Source: Albidovulum inexpectatum | Lineage (GTDB): Bacteria; Pseudomonadota; Alphaproteobacteria; Rhodobacterales; Rhodobacteraceae | Direction: 5' to 3' | NCBI RefSeq assembly: GCF_002927635.1 | Contig: NZ_PRDS01000005.1 | Span: 204,127 to 268,126, forward strand | Length of the DNA stretch: 64,000 nucleotides | Part shown: positions 8,492 to 18,378 of the stretch, piece after piece | Numbering within the stretch: position 1 is the first letter of the stretch | Layout: each line of letters begins with the position of its first letter | Notes under the pieces: model-generated | Told to the model about the DNA's origin: nothing | Databases searched by the model: none | Seen by the model: the letters and a program-made list of their open reading frames with translations, nothing else | Position numbers and translations under genes: made by a program

Positions 8492-10690
8492 GTGGCTGAA
8501 CGGTCCCATTTCCGCGAAGGCGAGCTGATCTCGGTGCTGACGACCGAACCGGTCGGGCGGCCGCTGGACTACCGCGCGCCGGCGGGTGGCGTTGCGCCGG
8601 GCGCGTTCGTCGAGGTGCCCTTGGGCCCACGCCGCGTTCTGGGCGTGGTCTGGGGGCCGGGAGAGGGCAGTTTCGACCCCGCACGCATCCGGCCGGTGAA
8701 CCGGGTGCTGGACGCAGCGCCCATGGTGCCAGCCATGCGCGAGTTCCTGATCCGCGCGGCCGATTACACGCTGACCCCGCTGCCCCAGATGCTGCGGCTT
8801 GCGACCCGGGCCCCGGGGCTGGCCGATCCGCCGGGTCCCCGGCGTGTCTATCGCCGTGGGCCCGGCGATCTGCCGGACCGCATGACGGATGCCCGCGCAC
8901 GGGTCGTCGAGGTCCTGCAGGATTACGGCGGCGCCAGTTTTGCGCTTGCCGAACTGGCAAGGCTGGCCGGTGTTTCGACCGGCGTCGTCAAGGGGCTGGT
9001 CAAGGCCGGGGTCCTGATCGAGGAAGACGCCCCACGGGACCTTCCCTATCCACGACTGGACCCCGACCGCCCGGGCAAGGCCCTGACCGAAGACCAGGCC
9101 GCCGCAGCCAGGCTTCTGACCGAAGGCGTGGCCTCTGGGCGCTATGGTACGACCTTGCTGAAGGGGGTCACCGGGTCGGGCAAGACCGAGGTCTATCTTG
9201 AAGCCGTGGCCGAGGCCTTGCGACACGGGCGGCAGGTTCTGGTCCTTCTGCCCGAGATCGCCCTGACCTCGGAATTCCTGACCCGGGTCGAGGCGCGTTT
9301 CGGCGCCCGTCCCGGGGAATGGCATTCCGGCGTGACCCAGACCGAACGCCGTCGGCTTTGGCGCATGGCGGGCGAGGGCGGCGTACAGCTGGTGGTCGGG
9401 GCACGGTCGGCCCTGTTCCTGCCATTCCGCGATCTGGGCCTGATCGTCGTCGATGAAGAGCATGACAGCTCGTACAAGCAGGAAGACGGGGCGCTGTACA
9501 ACGCCCGCGACATGGCCGTCCTGCGCGCCTCGCTGTGCGATGCGCAGGTCGTTCTGGCCTCGGCCACGCCCAGCCTGGAAAGTTGGGTCAATGCGCGGAC
9601 GGGCAAGTATCGGCGCATCGACCTGAACGCACGCTTTGGTCCGGCGCGGATGCCCTCGCTCTCGGCCATCGACATGCGGGCTGAGCAGTTGCAGCCGAAC
9701 CGGTGGATCAGCCCGACGCTTGCCCGCGCAGTCGAACAGCGCCTGGCGCGGGGCGAGCAAGCCCTGCTGTTTCTCAACCGCCGTGGCTATGCGCCGGTGA
9801 CCCTGTGCCGGGCCTGCGGCCACCAGATCGGTTGCGACCAATGCGACGCGCGCATGGTCGAGCATCGCTTCCTGAAGCGGCTAGTCTGCCACCAGTGCGG
9901 GGAAAGCCGCCCCATGCCCGAGGCCTGCCCGTCCTGTGGGGTCGAGGGAAAGCTTGCGCCGGTCGGCCCCGGCGTCGAGCGCCTGGCCGAGGAAGTGGCC
10001 GAGCGTTTTCCCGATGCGCGGGTGGCGGTTCTGTCATCGGATCTGTTTGCCTCGGCCCGCGCGCTGAAGGAAAGCATTCGCCAGATCGCCGAGGGCGCAG
10101 CCGACATCATCATCGGCACCCAGATCGTGGCCAAGGGGCACAATTTCCCGCTGCTTACGCTTGTGGGAGTCATCGATGCCGATCTGGGGCTGCAGGGGTC
10201 GGATCTGCGCGCGGCCGAACGCAGCTTTCAGCTGGTCCGGCAGGTGTCCGGTCGGGCAGGGCGGTCGGACCTGCCCGGGGCGGCGATGTTGCAGACATGG
10301 CAGCCTGAACACCCCGTCATCCGGGCAATCCTGTCCGGCGACGAAGAGGCTTTCTGGCAGGCCGAAGCGGCCCAGCGCGAGGCTGCCGGCATGCCGCCCT
10401 ATGGCCGTCTTGCGGGGATCGTGCTGTCCAGCCCGGACATGCACGCGGCCTTCGATACGGGGGCGGAACTTGCGCGCAAGGACGCGCCGTTGCGCCGGAT
10501 CGGCGCCCAGGTGTTTGGGCCAGCCCCCGCCCCGATTGCCCGTGTGCGCGGCCGTCATCGTGTGCGCCTGCTGGTCAAGGCAGCCCGGGGCGCACCGCTT
10601 CAGGCCGCGATCTCTGAATGGACGGGGCAGATCCGTCTGCCGGCGAATCTGCGATTGACGGTCGATATCGATCCGCAGAGTTTCTATTGA
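8492..10690 (+). CDS. priA: Primosomal protein N' (replication restart helicase PriA)
   Basis: 732-residue superfamily-2 helicase that reloads DnaB at stalled forks. Seen: Walker [13 protein letters not shown] (about 225), DEEH box [14 protein letters not shown] (about 319), paired zinc clusters in the [14 protein letters not shown] to CPSCG region (about 439-487), and helicase motif VSGRAGR. The frame extends back to an ATG at 8429, but GTG 8492 (VAERSHF…) is chosen: a GGGGG stretch sits a few bases before it and it gives the usual PriA length. Its stop is 3 bp from the stop of the convergent YeeE/YedE gene. Confidence 0.95.
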   Translation: MAERSHFREGELISVLTTEPVGRPLDYRAPAGGVAPGAFVEVPLGPRRVLGVVWGPGEGSFDPARIRPVNRVLDAAPMVPAMREFLIRAADYTLTPLPQMLRLATRAPGLADPPGPRRVYRRGPGDLPDRMTDARARVVEVLQDYGGASFALAELARLAGVSTGVVKGLVKAGVLIEEDAPRDLPYPRLDPDRPGKALTEDQAAAARLLTEGVASGRYGTTLLKGVTGSGKTEVYLEAVAEALRHGRQVLVLLPEIALTSEFLTRVEARFGARPGEWHSGVTQTERRRLWRMAGEGGVQLVVGARSALFLPFRDLGLIVVDEEHDSSYKQEDGALYNARDMAVLRASLCDAQVVLASATPSLESWVNARTGKYRRIDLNARFGPARMPSLSAIDMRAEQLQPNRWISPTLARAVEQRLARGEQALLFLNRRGYAPVTLCRACGHQIGCDQCDARMVEHRFLKRLVCHQCGESRPMPEACPSCGVEGKLAPVGPGVERLAEEVAERFPDARVAVLSSDLFASARALKESIRQIAEGAADIIIGTQIVAKGHNFPLLTLVGVIDADLGLQGSDLRAAERSFQLVRQVSGRAGRSDLPGAAMLQTWQPEHPVIRAILSGDEEAFWQAEAAQREAAGMPPYGRLAGIVLSSPDMHAAFDTGAELARKDAPLRRIGAQVFGPAPAPIARVRGRHRVRLLVKAARGAPLQAAISEWTGQIRLPANLRLTVDIDPQSFY

Positions 10691-10693
10691 GCC

Positions 10694-11755
10694 TCAGGCA
10701 TGGGCGACGCGGGCCGGGCGATCCAGCAGGGTATCGGCCAGAATGGCCCCCGCCCACATCGCGCACAGCGCAAGCCACGCCGTGCCGGCAAAGATCGATC
10801 CCCCGCTGACACCCGCGCCGATCGCGCATCCGCCCGCCAGCATCGCGCCAAAGCCCATCAGCACCGCGCCCGTCATGGCGCGGCGCATGCTGGATGCGCC
10901 GTCGAAGCCCTCGAACCGGAACTGGCCCGACAACAGGGCCGACAAACCCGCGCCCAGCACGACTCCCGGAACCAGTCCGATATCGAATCCCAGCACCCGG
11001 CGGGGTTCCAGGAAGAACATCAGCGTCGCTGCAGATGGGCCGGAAAAGGTGACCGAGCTGATCGTGACAGGATCGAAACTGATCTGGGCGAGCGCGTGGG
11101 TCGACACCCAGCCCAGAGCCACCGAGAAACCGACCCCGGACCCAAAGATCAGGGGCGATAAGCCGATACGGTTGCGCCAGGCCAGCACGATCGCAAGCGC
11201 CGCGAACCCAAGCCCCAGGATCAGGCCGCTGGCTTGGGGAAGGCCGGCCCAGTCGATCAGGTTCAGGTTGTGCCCGCCCGCCGTGACCGAAAGCGCGGCT
11301 AGCCTGTCGCGCAGGGGCGCAAGTATTCCGTGCAGGCTCATCTGGGCCACGACGGCAAAGATCAGCCCCGACACGATCGAACGCAGATTGCCCGAGGATG
11401 CCAGCACCAGAAGCCGCCCGGGGCAGCCGCGTGCGAGCACCATTCCGCCCCCGAAGATCAGCCCGCCGATCAGCGCGCCCGACCATGATCCCGGCACGGC
11501 CATCATCCGTGCCTCGGTGCTGCGAAACAGGCCGGTGAGTTCGGCCGCCTGTACCCAGACCAGCGCGGTCGAAAAGCACAGCAGCCAGACCGCAACGCGG
11601 GGGCCAAGCATGCCGCGTGCGAATTCCACGGTCGCCGCACGCAGACAGAATCGCGATCTCTGAGCCGAGACACCGAAGACCACGCCGGTGGCAAGACCCA
11701 GCATCGCTGCCGCCGGCGCTTCTCCAATCGTTTCGACAAGGGTGATGAGATCCAT
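10694..11755 (-). CDS. YeeE/YedE family sulfur-compound transporter
   Basis: Polytopic inner-membrane protein, 353 residues. Seen: about 9-10 hydrophobic segments and the two half-repeats of the family, with conserved cysteines in SRFCLRAA (Cys37), ARGCPGRL (Cys111) and GGCAIGAGVSGGS near the C-terminus. Known: the YeeE/TsuA family moves thiosulfate through a chain of cysteines. The frame reaches 11785, but ATG 11755 has GGAGG five bases upstream. It stands next to msrA, divergently, so a link to sulfur or redox metabolism is plausible but inferred. Confidence 0.87.
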   Translation of the reverse strand: MDLITLVETIGEAPAAAMLGLATGVVFGVSAQRSRFCLRAATVEFARGMLGPRVAVWLLCFSTALVWVQAAELTGLFRSTEARMMAVPGSWSGALIGGLIFGGGMVLARGCPGRLLVLASSGNLRSIVSGLIFAVVAQMSLHGILAPLRDRLAALSVTAGGHNLNLIDWAGLPQASGLILGLGFAALAIVLAWRNRIGLSPLIFGSGVGFSVALGWVSTHALAQISFDPVTISSVTFSGPSAATLMFFLEPRRVLGFDIGLVPGVVLGAGLSALLSGQFRFEGFDGASSMRRAMTGAVLMGFGAMLAGGCAIGAGVSGGSIFAGTAWLALCAMWAGAILADTLLDRPARVAHA

Positions 11756-11910
11756 GACTGCCTCCGCTTCGCCGGCGCGATTCATGCACGAAAACGAATG
11801 CGTGCGATTTGATCCATGTCATTCGCCGCGCGAGCAAGGATGCGCGTCACGGCACTGGTCGGGGGTGTCGCCGCGGACTATCTTGGCCATGTCAAGCTGA
11901 GGAGACCGCC

Positions 11911-12564
11911 ATGCTGAGCGCGATGTTCGGAAAGAAGACCCAGATGGTTTCGCCCGACGAGGCCTTGCCGGGCAGGCCCGACCCGATCCCCACGGCGCGG
12001 GAACACTTCGTCTTTCACCGCCCGCTGAAGGCCCCCATCCCCGAGGGCATGCAGGAGGCAACCTTTGGCATGGGCTGTTTCTGGGGCGTCGAGAGGCTGT
12101 TCTGGAACCTGCCCGGGGTGTGGCTGACGGCGGCGGGTTATGCCGGGGGATACACGCCCAACCCGACCTATGACGAGGTCTGTTCAGGGCGCACCGGTCA
12201 TGCCGAAGTCGTCAGGGTGGTCTTTGACCCGACGCGGATTACCTATGCCGACCTGCTGAAGGCCTTCTGGGAAAACCACGATCCAACCCAGGGCATGCGG
12301 CAGGGCAACGATATCGGCACCCAGTACCGCTCGGCGATCTATACCCATGACGCTGACCAGCGCGCAGTCGCCGAGGCCACTCGCGCGGCCTATGCCGAAC
12401 GGCTGGCGCGGGCCGGGTTTGGCCTGGTAACGACCGAAATCGCGCCGGCAGGCCCGTTCTATTATGCCGAGGATTACCACCAGCAGTATTTGGCGAAGAA
12501 TCCGAACGGCTATTGCGGCCTTGCGGGAACGGGCGTCAGCTGCCCCGTCGGGCTGGGCGTCTAG
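11911..12564 (+). CDS. msrA: Peptide methionine sulfoxide reductase MsrA
   Basis: Reduces S-methionine sulfoxide in proteins with thioredoxin. 217 residues. Seen: the active-site GCFWG (Cys56), [26 protein letters not shown], the [18 protein letters not shown] segment, and late cysteines in [14 protein letters not shown] likely to be resolving residues. ATG 11911 is preceded by GAGGAG at good spacing. No signal peptide, so cytoplasmic. Confidence 0.95.
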   Translation: MLSAMFGKKTQMVSPDEALPGRPDPIPTAREHFVFHRPLKAPIPEGMQEATFGMGCFWGVERLFWNLPGVWLTAAGYAGGYTPNPTYDEVCSGRTGHAEVVRVVFDPTRITYADLLKAFWENHDPTQGMRQGNDIGTQYRSAIYTHDADQRAVAEATRAAYAERLARAGFGLVTTEIAPAGPFYYAEDYHQQYLAKNPNGYCGLAGTGVSCPVGLGV

Positions 12565-12623
12565 GCTTGCGGCCGCGGGCGCGCGGGGGATATAGGCGGG
12601 GGAACACAGCGCCCGAGGATGAC

Positions 12624-13493
12624 ATGCCGACCTATTCCGCCCTGACGACCCTGGATTCCCGCGAAGCCGCCGAGGCGCTGGCCGAAGCGCTGGAGGGGAT
12701 CGCGCCAGAACCCACCGGCGTTGGGTGCTTCGAGATCGAGGACGGTTCGGGTCGCTACGAGGTCGGCGCCTATTTCGAGGAAGAGCCCGACGACATCGTC
12801 CTTGCCCTGCTTGCGGCTGCGCATGGTGCGCAGCCCTTTGTCGTCTCGGAAGTTCCCGAGACCGATTGGGTGGCCCATGTGCGGCGCGAATTGCAGCCCG
12901 TCGAGGCCGGGCGCTTCTTCGTCCATGGCAGCCATGATGCCGACAAGGTGCCGCAGGATGCGGTTGCATTGCTGATCGAGGCTGCAATGGCCTTTGGCAC
13001 CGGGCATCATGCGACGACCCGGGGCTGCCTTCTGGCGCTGGATGCTCTGGCCAGTCGGGGCGTGCAGGCCCGCAACGTCGCCGATATTGGCTGCGGAACG
13101 GCCGTTCTGGCCATGGCGGCGGCCCGGATCTGGCCCGACCCGGTGATCGCGTCCGATATCGATCCGCTTGCGGTGGAGGTGGCGCGGGCAAATGTCGTGG
13201 CCAATGGGCTCGCGGGGCGGGTTCAGTGCGTCGAGGCCGCGGGCTTCGATCACCCGGACCTGTTGGCGCGGGCGCCTTTTGACCTGATCTTCGCCAATAT
13301 CCTGAAGGGGCCGTTGATCGATCTGGCGCCGGAAATGCACAGGCATACCGCGCCCGGTGGGCATGTCATATTGTCGGGCATCCTGATATCACAGGCCGAT
13401 GAGGTGGTTTCGACCTATCGCAAACATGGCTTCGACCTTGTTGATCGAAACGATCTTGGTGATTGGTCAGCATTGATCATGAACAGGGTATAG
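12624..13493 (+). CDS. prmA: Ribosomal protein L11 methyltransferase PrmA
   Basis: SAM-dependent enzyme, 289 residues, predicted to methylate L11. Seen: an N-terminal substrate-recognition domain, a linker, then a Rossmann methyltransferase with the SAM loop VADIGCGTAVLAMAAA (about 152-166), acidic VIASDIDPLAVEVARAN, and the active-site segment FANILKGPL. ATG 12624 has CGAGGA upstream. The N-terminal region is about as long as expected for alphaproteobacterial PrmA. Starts 59 bp after msrA on the same strand. Confidence 0.93.
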   Translation: MPTYSALTTLDSREAAEALAEALEGIAPEPTGVGCFEIEDGSGRYEVGAYFEEEPDDIVLALLAAAHGAQPFVVSEVPETDWVAHVRRELQPVEAGRFFVHGSHDADKVPQDAVALLIEAAMAFGTGHHATTRGCLLALDALASRGVQARNVADIGCGTAVLAMAAARIWPDPVIASDIDPLAVEVARANVVANGLAGRVQCVEAAGFDHPDLLARAPFDLIFANILKGPLIDLAPEMHRHTAPGGHVILSGILISQADEVVSTYRKHGFDLVDRNDLGDWSALIMNRV

Positions 13494-13515
13494 CCGACAC
13501 GATTTGGTCGCTTTT

Positions 13516-13530
13516 GCCAAAAATTTGCCT
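13516..13530 (+). promoter_or_regulatory. GCCA-N7-GCC motif upstream of the small membrane-protein gene
   Basis: The 15-mer GCCAAAAATTTGCCT has the GCCA-N7-GCC[AT] layout seen upstream of cpaE and both flp genes in the pilus locus. It ends 70 bases before the 13601 start. The match is weaker in the centre. A shared regulator is inference. Confidence 0.3.
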
Positions 13531-13600
13531 TACTGTCATTTCAGCATTCTTGCGCAGATGCAGCACGAATCGCCTTTTGATTGTATTTCGGGGTATTCAC

Positions 13601-13948
13601 ATGGTCGATCGCAACCTTCAGAACTTCTATGGCCGCGTAGCGCGGATCGAGCGTATTCACGCGTCAGGTGGCGGTTTCGAGGCCGAGGGCGCGATTGGCC
13701 GATCCTACTATACCCGCAAGAGCAGGCCGCTTCTGCGCCGTGGTGTGCTTGGGCCGGTGGTGCTGGTCCTGATGACCATCGTGGTGATCAAGGCTGCCGT
13801 CCTGGCATCGATCGGCGACGTGGCCTATGCCGACCGGCTGGAGCGTCTTCGGACTGGCAGCACGATTGATCGGGTCGGGGCCTATGTGCTGACGGCCGAT
13901 CCGCTGACAGTGATGATTTCCAGACAGCTCGATCGTCTGGGGCTGTAA
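13601..13948 (+). CDS. Hypothetical single-pass membrane protein
   Basis: 115 residues, not recognised. Seen: a basic, soluble N-terminal 50 residues (MVDRNLQNFYGRVARIERIH, then a Gly-rich patch and RSYYTRKSRPLLRRG), one strong hydrophobic helix (GPVVLVLMTIVVIKAAVLASIG), and a C-terminal part with AYVLTADPLTVMISRQLDRLGL. The positive N-terminal side suggests an N-in topology. The frame extends to 13463, but that region overlaps prmA. ATG 13601 follows a weak GGGG site. A strong terminator lies just downstream, so this looks monocistronic. Confidence 0.7.
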   Translation: MVDRNLQNFYGRVARIERIHASGGGFEAEGAIGRSYYTRKSRPLLRRGVLGPVVLVLMTIVVIKAAVLASIGDVAYADRLERLRTGSTIDRVGAYVLTADPLTVMISRQLDRLGL

Positions 13949-13970
13949 GGCAACACGACCCTCGTTGACG

Positions 13971-14016
13971 AGACGGGGCCGCCGCGATCTGGTCGCGACG
14001 GCCCCGTCTGCCTTTC
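13971..14016 (+). terminator. Strong hairpin terminator
   Basis: A 17-bp stem with one mismatch (AGACGGGGCCG arm at 13971 and CGGCCCCGTCT arm ending 14009), a 5-base loop, then GCCTTTCCC. It lies 23 bp after the 13601 gene's stop and faces the convergent DUF1127 gene, so it may work in both directions. Confidence 0.75.
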
Positions 14017-14029
14017 CCGCCTGGCAGCT

Positions 14030-14224
14030 TCAGCGGCCGAAGGTCAGCGTTTCGATATCGGCGCGGGTCAGGCCGATATCGGCCAGCTCACGATCCGACA
14101 ATGCGGACAGAGCCTTGCGCGTCACGCGCATGTCGTTCCAGGTGGTCAGCATTCCGACCAGCGCAGAGACAAGGCGCCAGATCGAGCCGGCGGCGGGGCG
14201 GCGAGTGGTGTCGAGTATGGCCAT
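14030..14224 (-). CDS. DUF1127 domain-containing small protein
   Basis: 64 residues. Seen: the DUF1127 core near the C-terminus (LSALSDRELADIGLTRADIETLTFGR) behind a basic segment (WNDMRVTRKALSAL) and an amphipathic N-terminal half. Known: DUF1127 proteins are small and arginine-rich, abundant in Rhodobacteraceae. Some bind RNA and affect sRNA turnover, phosphate or stress physiology. The frame runs back to 14320, but MAILDTTRRP at 14224 matches the usual start. The ribosome site is weak. Confidence 0.8.
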   Translation of the reverse strand: MAILDTTRRPAAGSIWRLVSALVGMLTTWNDMRVTRKALSALSDRELADIGLTRADIETLTFGR

Positions 14225-14441
14225 GATGCGTGATCCCGTTGCAAAACTGCGCGGCAGATAGGCCGAGTTTTCGAACCTCGCAAGCGCAAAAAACGCATCG
14301 CAGTCATGCCGATTTTGCATGTTCTGTCAGGTGTTTGGCCAAGATCCGCCTGCTGCGTCGCTTTCGTGTTTCGGCATGTCGATTTCGGGCTGAAAATCGG
14401 CCGCTGCCGCGTGGGGCGACCTGTCATTGATGCTTTGCGGT

Positions 14442-14456
14442 GTTCGCTATTCGTGC
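14442..14456 (+). promoter_or_regulatory. Candidate LexA (SOS) box of ruvCAB
   Basis: GTTC-gctattc-GTGC matches the alphaproteobacterial LexA consensus GTTC-N7-GTTC at 7 of 8 defined bases. It lies 37 bases before the ruvC start and just after a possible -35 (TTGCGG, 14435-14440). Known: ruvCAB is often SOS-controlled in this class. The site is a prediction. Confidence 0.5.
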
Positions 14457-14492
14457 TAGTCGTGGGAAAAATACAACATGCGAGGAGAGCAG

Positions 14493-14996
14493 ATGCGCGT
14501 TCTTGGGATCGATCCCGGCCTGCGAAACATGGGTTGGGGCATCATCGAGATGGCTGGTTCGCGACTCAGCCATGTCGGGAACGGAATCGCTCACTCGAAA
14601 GACGGGGATCTGGCCTCGCGGCTGCTTTCGCTGCACGAACAGCTTGCGTGCATCATTCGGGAATTCCGGCCCGAGGCTGCCGCCATCGAACAGACATTCG
14701 TCAACAAGGACGGCGCGGGCACGCTGAAACTTGGCCAGGCGCGGGGTATTGCCCTGCTGGTGGCGGCGCAGGCGGGGCTGAAGATCGGGGAATATGCGCC
14801 GAACGCGGTCAAGAAGACGGTGGTCGGCGTGGGGCATGCCGACAAGGGGCAGGTTGCGCATATGGTCCGCCACCAATTGCCGGGCGTCAAGCTGGCGGGC
14901 CCCGATGCCGCCGATGCCCTGGCCATCGCGATCTGCCATGCATACCACCTGCAAAGTTCGGGGCGGCTGGCTGCCGCGATGCGGGGTGTGGCATGA
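14493..14996 (+). CDS. ruvC: Holliday junction endodeoxyribonuclease RuvC
   Basis: Resolvase, 167 residues, cleaving Holliday junctions held by RuvAB. Seen: catalytic acids Asp7 (LGIDPG), Glu66 (AAIEQTF), Asp138 and Asp141 ([14 protein letters not shown]), plus [18 protein letters not shown] 14493 follows GAGGAG at ideal spacing; an in-frame ATG at 14478 has no such site. The stop overlaps the ruvA start (ATGA). Confidence 0.96.
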   Translation: MRVLGIDPGLRNMGWGIIEMAGSRLSHVGNGIAHSKDGDLASRLLSLHEQLACIIREFRPEAAAIEQTFVNKDGAGTLKLGQARGIALLVAAQAGLKIGEYAPNAVKKTVVGVGHADKGQVAHMVRHQLPGVKLAGPDAADALAIAICHAYHLQSSGRLAAAMRGVA

Positions 14997-15664
14997 TCGG
15001 GCGAATCGCGGGCATCATCCTGCACCGGGCGAACGACCATGTGCTGGTCGATGTGCGGGGGGTGGGATATATCGTCCATGTCTCGCAACGCACCGCGGCC
15101 ACGTTGCCGCCGGCCGGACAGGCCGTGGCGCTCTATACCGACCTGATGGTGCGTGAGGATCTGCTTCAGCTCTTCGGGTTTACCTCGCTGCTGGAAAAGG
15201 AATGGCATCGGCTGCTGACCTCGGTCCAGGGCGTCGGGGCCAAGGTGTCGCTGGCCATTCTGGGGGCGTTGGGGCCCGAAGGGGTCAGTCGTGCGATCGT
15301 ACTGGGCGATGCCGCGGCCATTCGCACCGCTCCCGGCGTCGGGCCGAAACTCGCGCAGCGCATCGTGAACGAGCTGAAGGACAAGGCGCCAAGCGTCATG
15401 TCCCTTGGGGGCGAGCTGTCGGCCGAGGCGCCGCCGCTCAAGGTGATCGAGGAGGACGCCGCATCGCCCGCGCCGGCGCAGACCTCGACCGCGCCGAACA
15501 ATTCGGCCAGCGCCACGGCGGATGCCCTGTCCGCGCTGGTCAATCTTGGCTACACTCATGGTGATGCCGCTTCTGCCGTGGCCCGGGCCGCGCAAGAGGC
15601 CCCCGAGGCCGACACCGCCAGGCTGATCCATGCCGCCCTGAAACTGTTGGCGCCCAAGGCGTGA
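14993..15664 (+). CDS. ruvA: Holliday junction branch-migration subunit RuvA
   Basis: 223 residues. Binds the four-way junction as a tetramer and loads RuvB. Seen: an OB-fold start ([26 protein letters not shown]), two helix-hairpin-helix motifs ([17 protein letters not shown] and [19 protein letters not shown]), an Ala/Pro linker (about 150-175) and the C-terminal RuvB-binding domain ([16 protein letters not shown]). Overlaps ruvC by 4 bases and ruvB by 4. Confidence 0.96.
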   Translation: MIGRIAGIILHRANDHVLVDVRGVGYIVHVSQRTAATLPPAGQAVALYTDLMVREDLLQLFGFTSLLEKEWHRLLTSVQGVGAKVSLAILGALGPEGVSRAIVLGDAAAIRTAPGVGPKLAQRIVNELKDKAPSVMSLGGELSAEAPPLKVIEEDAASPAPAQTSTAPNNSASATADALSALVNLGYTHGDAASAVARAAQEAPEADTARLIHAALKLLAPKA

Positions 15665-16692
15665 CGATGGAACCCGATCCGATCCTGCGCCCCGACCCTC
15701 AACCCGAGGATATCGACCGCAGCCTGCGGCCTCAGACGCTGTCCGATTTCATCGGACAGGAGGAAGCGCGCGCCAACCTGCGGGTCTTCATCGAAAGCGC
15801 GCGCCGGCGCGGCGAAGCGATGGATCATACGCTGTTCTATGGTCCTCCGGGCTTGGGGAAGACCACGCTTGCCCAGATCATCGCGCGCGAGCTGGGCGTC
15901 AATTTCCGCATGACCTCGGGGCCGGTGCTGGCGCGGGCGGGGGATCTGGCCGCGATCCTGACCAATCTCGAGGCGCGCGACGTGCTGTTCATCGATGAAA
16001 TCCACCGCATGAACCCGGCGGTCGAGGAAGTCCTCTATCCGGCGATGGAGGATTTCGCGCTGGACTTGGTGATCGGCGAGGGGCCCGCGGCACGCACCGT
16101 GCGGCTGGATCTTCAGCCCTTCACGCTGGTCGGGGCGACGACCCGGCTGGGGCTGCTGACCACGCCGCTGCGCGATCGCTTTGGTATTCCGACACGGTTG
16201 CAATTCTACACGATCGAGGAGCTGGAGCTGATCGTGTCCCGCGGCGCGCGCCTGATGGGTATTCAGGCCGATCCCGAAGGTGTCCGCGAAATTGCCCGTC
16301 GCGCGCGGGGTACGCCGCGTATTGCCGGTCGACTGCTACGCCGCGTCGCGGATTTCGTTCTGGTCGAAGGCAATGGCCGCCTGACGCAAGAGATCGCCGA
16401 CCGCGCGCTGACGCGGCTGGGGGTCGATCACATTGGTCTTGATGGCGCGGATCGTCGCTATCTGACACTTCTGGCCGAGCATTATGGCGGCGGACCGGTC
16501 GGTGTCGAAACGATCGCCGCCGCGCTGTCCGAAAGCCGTGATGCAATCGAAGAGGTGATCGAGCCCTTCCTGCTGCAACAGGGCCTGATCCAGCGCACAC
16601 CGCGGGGGCGCATGCTGGCCAGCCGGGCCTGGGCGCATCTGGGGCTGCCGCAGCCTCAAAGTGCGGGGCAGCCCGATCTTTTCGGCAAATAG
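15661..16692 (+). CDS. ruvB: Holliday junction ATP-dependent DNA helicase RuvB
   Basis: AAA+ motor, 343 residues. Seen: [14 protein letters not shown], Walker [13 protein letters not shown], Walker [10 protein letters not shown], the arginine-finger region and a winged-helix C-terminus ([20 protein letters not shown]). The start is either GTG 15661, overlapping the ruvA stop (GTGA), or ATG 15667; GTG is used because it gives the usual coupled arrangement. Third gene of the ruvCAB operon, 9 bp from the convergent bactofilin gene. Confidence 0.95.
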   Translation: MTMEPDPILRPDPQPEDIDRSLRPQTLSDFIGQEEARANLRVFIESARRRGEAMDHTLFYGPPGLGKTTLAQIIARELGVNFRMTSGPVLARAGDLAAILTNLEARDVLFIDEIHRMNPAVEEVLYPAMEDFALDLVIGEGPAARTVRLDLQPFTLVGATTRLGLLTTPLRDRFGIPTRLQFYTIEELELIVSRGARLMGIQADPEGVREIARRARGTPRIAGRLLRRVADFVLVEGNGRLTQEIADRALTRLGVDHIGLDGADRRYLTLLAEHYGGGPVGVETIAAALSESRDAIEEVIEPFLLQQGLIQRTPRGRMLASRAWAHLGLPQPQSAGQPDLFGK

Positions 16693-16701
16693 AGGGCGCG
16701 C

Positions 16702-17016
16702 TCAGGCGCCGGTGATCTGCACCTTGCCGCTTATCCGCGCGCCCTTTTCCGACACCAGCGTGCGGGCGCTGACATCCGCCTTGACGTCGGCTTCGGCATC
16801 CAGGACCAGGTCGCCGCAGCTGATCGTGCCGGCATGACTGCCCTCGATCCGGACGATCTCGGCCTGGATTGCGCCCTGGACCTGTCCACCGGGCCGGATC
16901 TCGACCGTATTCGCGTCAAGATCCCCCGTGACGCGGCCCTTGATCTCGATCTCGCCCTGCTTCGAGGAGATATTGCCTTCGATGATCAGGTCCTGCTCGA
17001 TGACAGAGCGGTTCAT
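16702..17016 (-). CDS. Bactofilin family cytoskeletal protein
   Basis: 104 residues, almost entirely the bactofilin (DUF583) right-handed beta-helix. Seen: short repeated turns such as IIEGNISSKQGEIEIKGRV, GDLDANTVEIRPGGQVQG and ARTLVSEKGARISG, with very short tails. Known: bactofilins polymerise without nucleotide and scaffold local cell-wall or polar functions. Encoded alone on the minus strand between ruvB and ybgC. Confidence 0.9.
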   Translation of the reverse strand: MNRSVIEQDLIIEGNISSKQGEIEIKGRVTGDLDANTVEIRPGGQVQGAIQAEIVRIEGSHAGTISCGDLVLDAEADVKADVSARTLVSEKGARISGKVQITGA

Positions 17017-17152
17017 GTCTTCCCCTTCCGGCCAGTGTAGGTCCTTGCCTGTCGTGGCTACACCAGCCCGGCGAGCTTGCCAAGGCCGGGCGCGCGGGCT
17101 TGCGCGAAAGCGCCGGGAGACGCTAGTCAGGGGGGCAAACAGGGATCGCCCA

Positions 17153-17554
17153 ATGAGCCACCGCCTGCAGATCCGGGTCTATTACGAGGATACCGACCTT
17201 GCCGGGATCGTCTATTATGCCAATTACCTGAAATTCATCGAGCGCGCGCGCACCGAATGGGTGCGGACGCTGGGGATCGACCAGGTCAGGCTGAAGGCCG
17301 AATCCGGGATCGTCTTTGCCGTCCGGCGCATCGAGGCGGATTACCTCTCGCCCGCGCATTTCGACGACCTTCTGGACGTTAATACCAGTCTGCGCGAGGT
17401 CCGTGGCGCGCGGCTGATTCTGGATCAGGCCGTGCTGCGTCGCGACGCGGTGCTGTTTCAGGCGGTTGTTACGCTGGTCTGTCTGGACGCACAGGGGCGC
17501 GCGGCGCGATTGCCGGCGGATATCCGCCAACGCATCGCGGAAACCGCCGCGTGA
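17153..17554 (+). CDS. ybgC: Tol-Pal associated acyl-CoA thioesterase YbgC
   Basis: Hot-dog thioesterase, 133 residues. Seen: VYYEDTDLAGIVYYANYLKFIERARTEW with the catalytic Asp of the 4-hydroxybenzoyl-CoA thioesterase class (YEDTD), then the beta-sheet with IRRIEADYLSPAHF-like segments. AGGGA precedes ATG 17153. Known: ybgC heads the tol-pal operon in proteobacteria. tolQ begins 125 bp later, so a separate tolQ promoter is possible. Confidence 0.92.
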   Translation: MSHRLQIRVYYEDTDLAGIVYYANYLKFIERARTEWVRTLGIDQVRLKAESGIVFAVRRIEADYLSPAHFDDLLDVNTSLREVRGARLILDQAVLRRDAVLFQAVVTLVCLDAQGRAARLPADIRQRIAETAA

Positions 17555-17679
17555 GGGCGTGATTGACCGAGCGTTCACGGGAAAGCCAGTGGAAAGGCGC
17601 GCCGATCGCGGATAGAATCGCCGCAAATCACGGTCGGGCAAGACGCCCGGCTGCATAACAAGAGCGCGAGCAGTCATTC

Positions 17680-18375
17680 ATGGATACCCAAACCCTTGCC
17701 CTGGCGCAGGAGATGGATTTCTCTCTGTTGGCCCTGTTCTGGCGGGCATCACCGGTCGTCAAGCTGGTCATGATCATGCTTGTCGTGGCCAGCTTCTGGT
17801 CCTGGGCCATCATCATCCAGAAATTCATCGCCTTTCGCGAGGCCCGGCGCGAGGCCGCGATTTTCGACCGCGCCTTCTGGTCGGGCGAGCCGCTGGACGA
17901 GCTGTATGACCGGATCGGCCCCGATCCCGAAGGGCCTTCCGAGCGCATCTTTGCCGCGGGAATGACGGAATGGCGTCGATCTCTGCGCGATGATGGCGGC
18001 ATGATCGCGGGCGCCCAGGCCCGGATCGAACGGTCGATGGATGTCGCGATCCTGAAGGCGACCGAGCAGTTGACGCGTGGCCTGCCATTCCTGGCAACCG
18101 TGGGATCGACCGCGCCCTTCGTCGGCCTGTTCGGGACGGTCTGGGGGATCAAGGTCGCCTTCGAGCAGATCGCGATCAGCCAGAACACCTCGCTGGCCGT
18201 TGTCGCGCCCGGCATCGCCGAGGCGCTTGTGGCCACTGCCCTGGGCCTGGTCGCGGCCATTCCCGCGGTCATCTTCTACAACAAGCTGTCCACCGATTCC
18301 GACCGGATCATCGCGGGTTACGAGGCTTTCGCCGACGAATTCGCCACGATCCTGTCGCGGCAGCTGGATTCCTGA
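17680..18375 (+). CDS. tolQ: Tol-Pal system proton-channel subunit TolQ
   Basis: MotA/TolQ/ExbB family, 231 residues. Seen: three membrane helices (about 20-45 and two in the second half, LATVGSTAPFVGLFGTVWG and VVAPGIAEALVATALGLVAAIPAV), with the conserved proton-path Thr/Pro positions in these stretches. Known: TolQR harvests proton-motive force for outer-membrane constriction at division. Only 3 bp separate it from tolR. Confidence 0.95.
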   Translation: MDTQTLALAQEMDFSLLALFWRASPVVKLVMIMLVVASFWSWAIIIQKFIAFREARREAAIFDRAFWSGEPLDELYDRIGPDPEGPSERIFAAGMTEWRRSLRDDGGMIAGAQARIERSMDVAILKATEQLTRGLPFLATVGSTAPFVGLFGTVWGIKVAFEQIAISQNTSLAVVAPGIAEALVATALGLVAAIPAVIFYNKLSTDSDRIIAGYEAFADEFATILSRQLDS

Positions 18376-18378
18376 TCG

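Noticed and set aside
8477..9865. 462-codon minus-strand ORF inside priA
   Set aside because: Shadow of a complete PriA; GC-rich codon bias leaves the opposite frame open.
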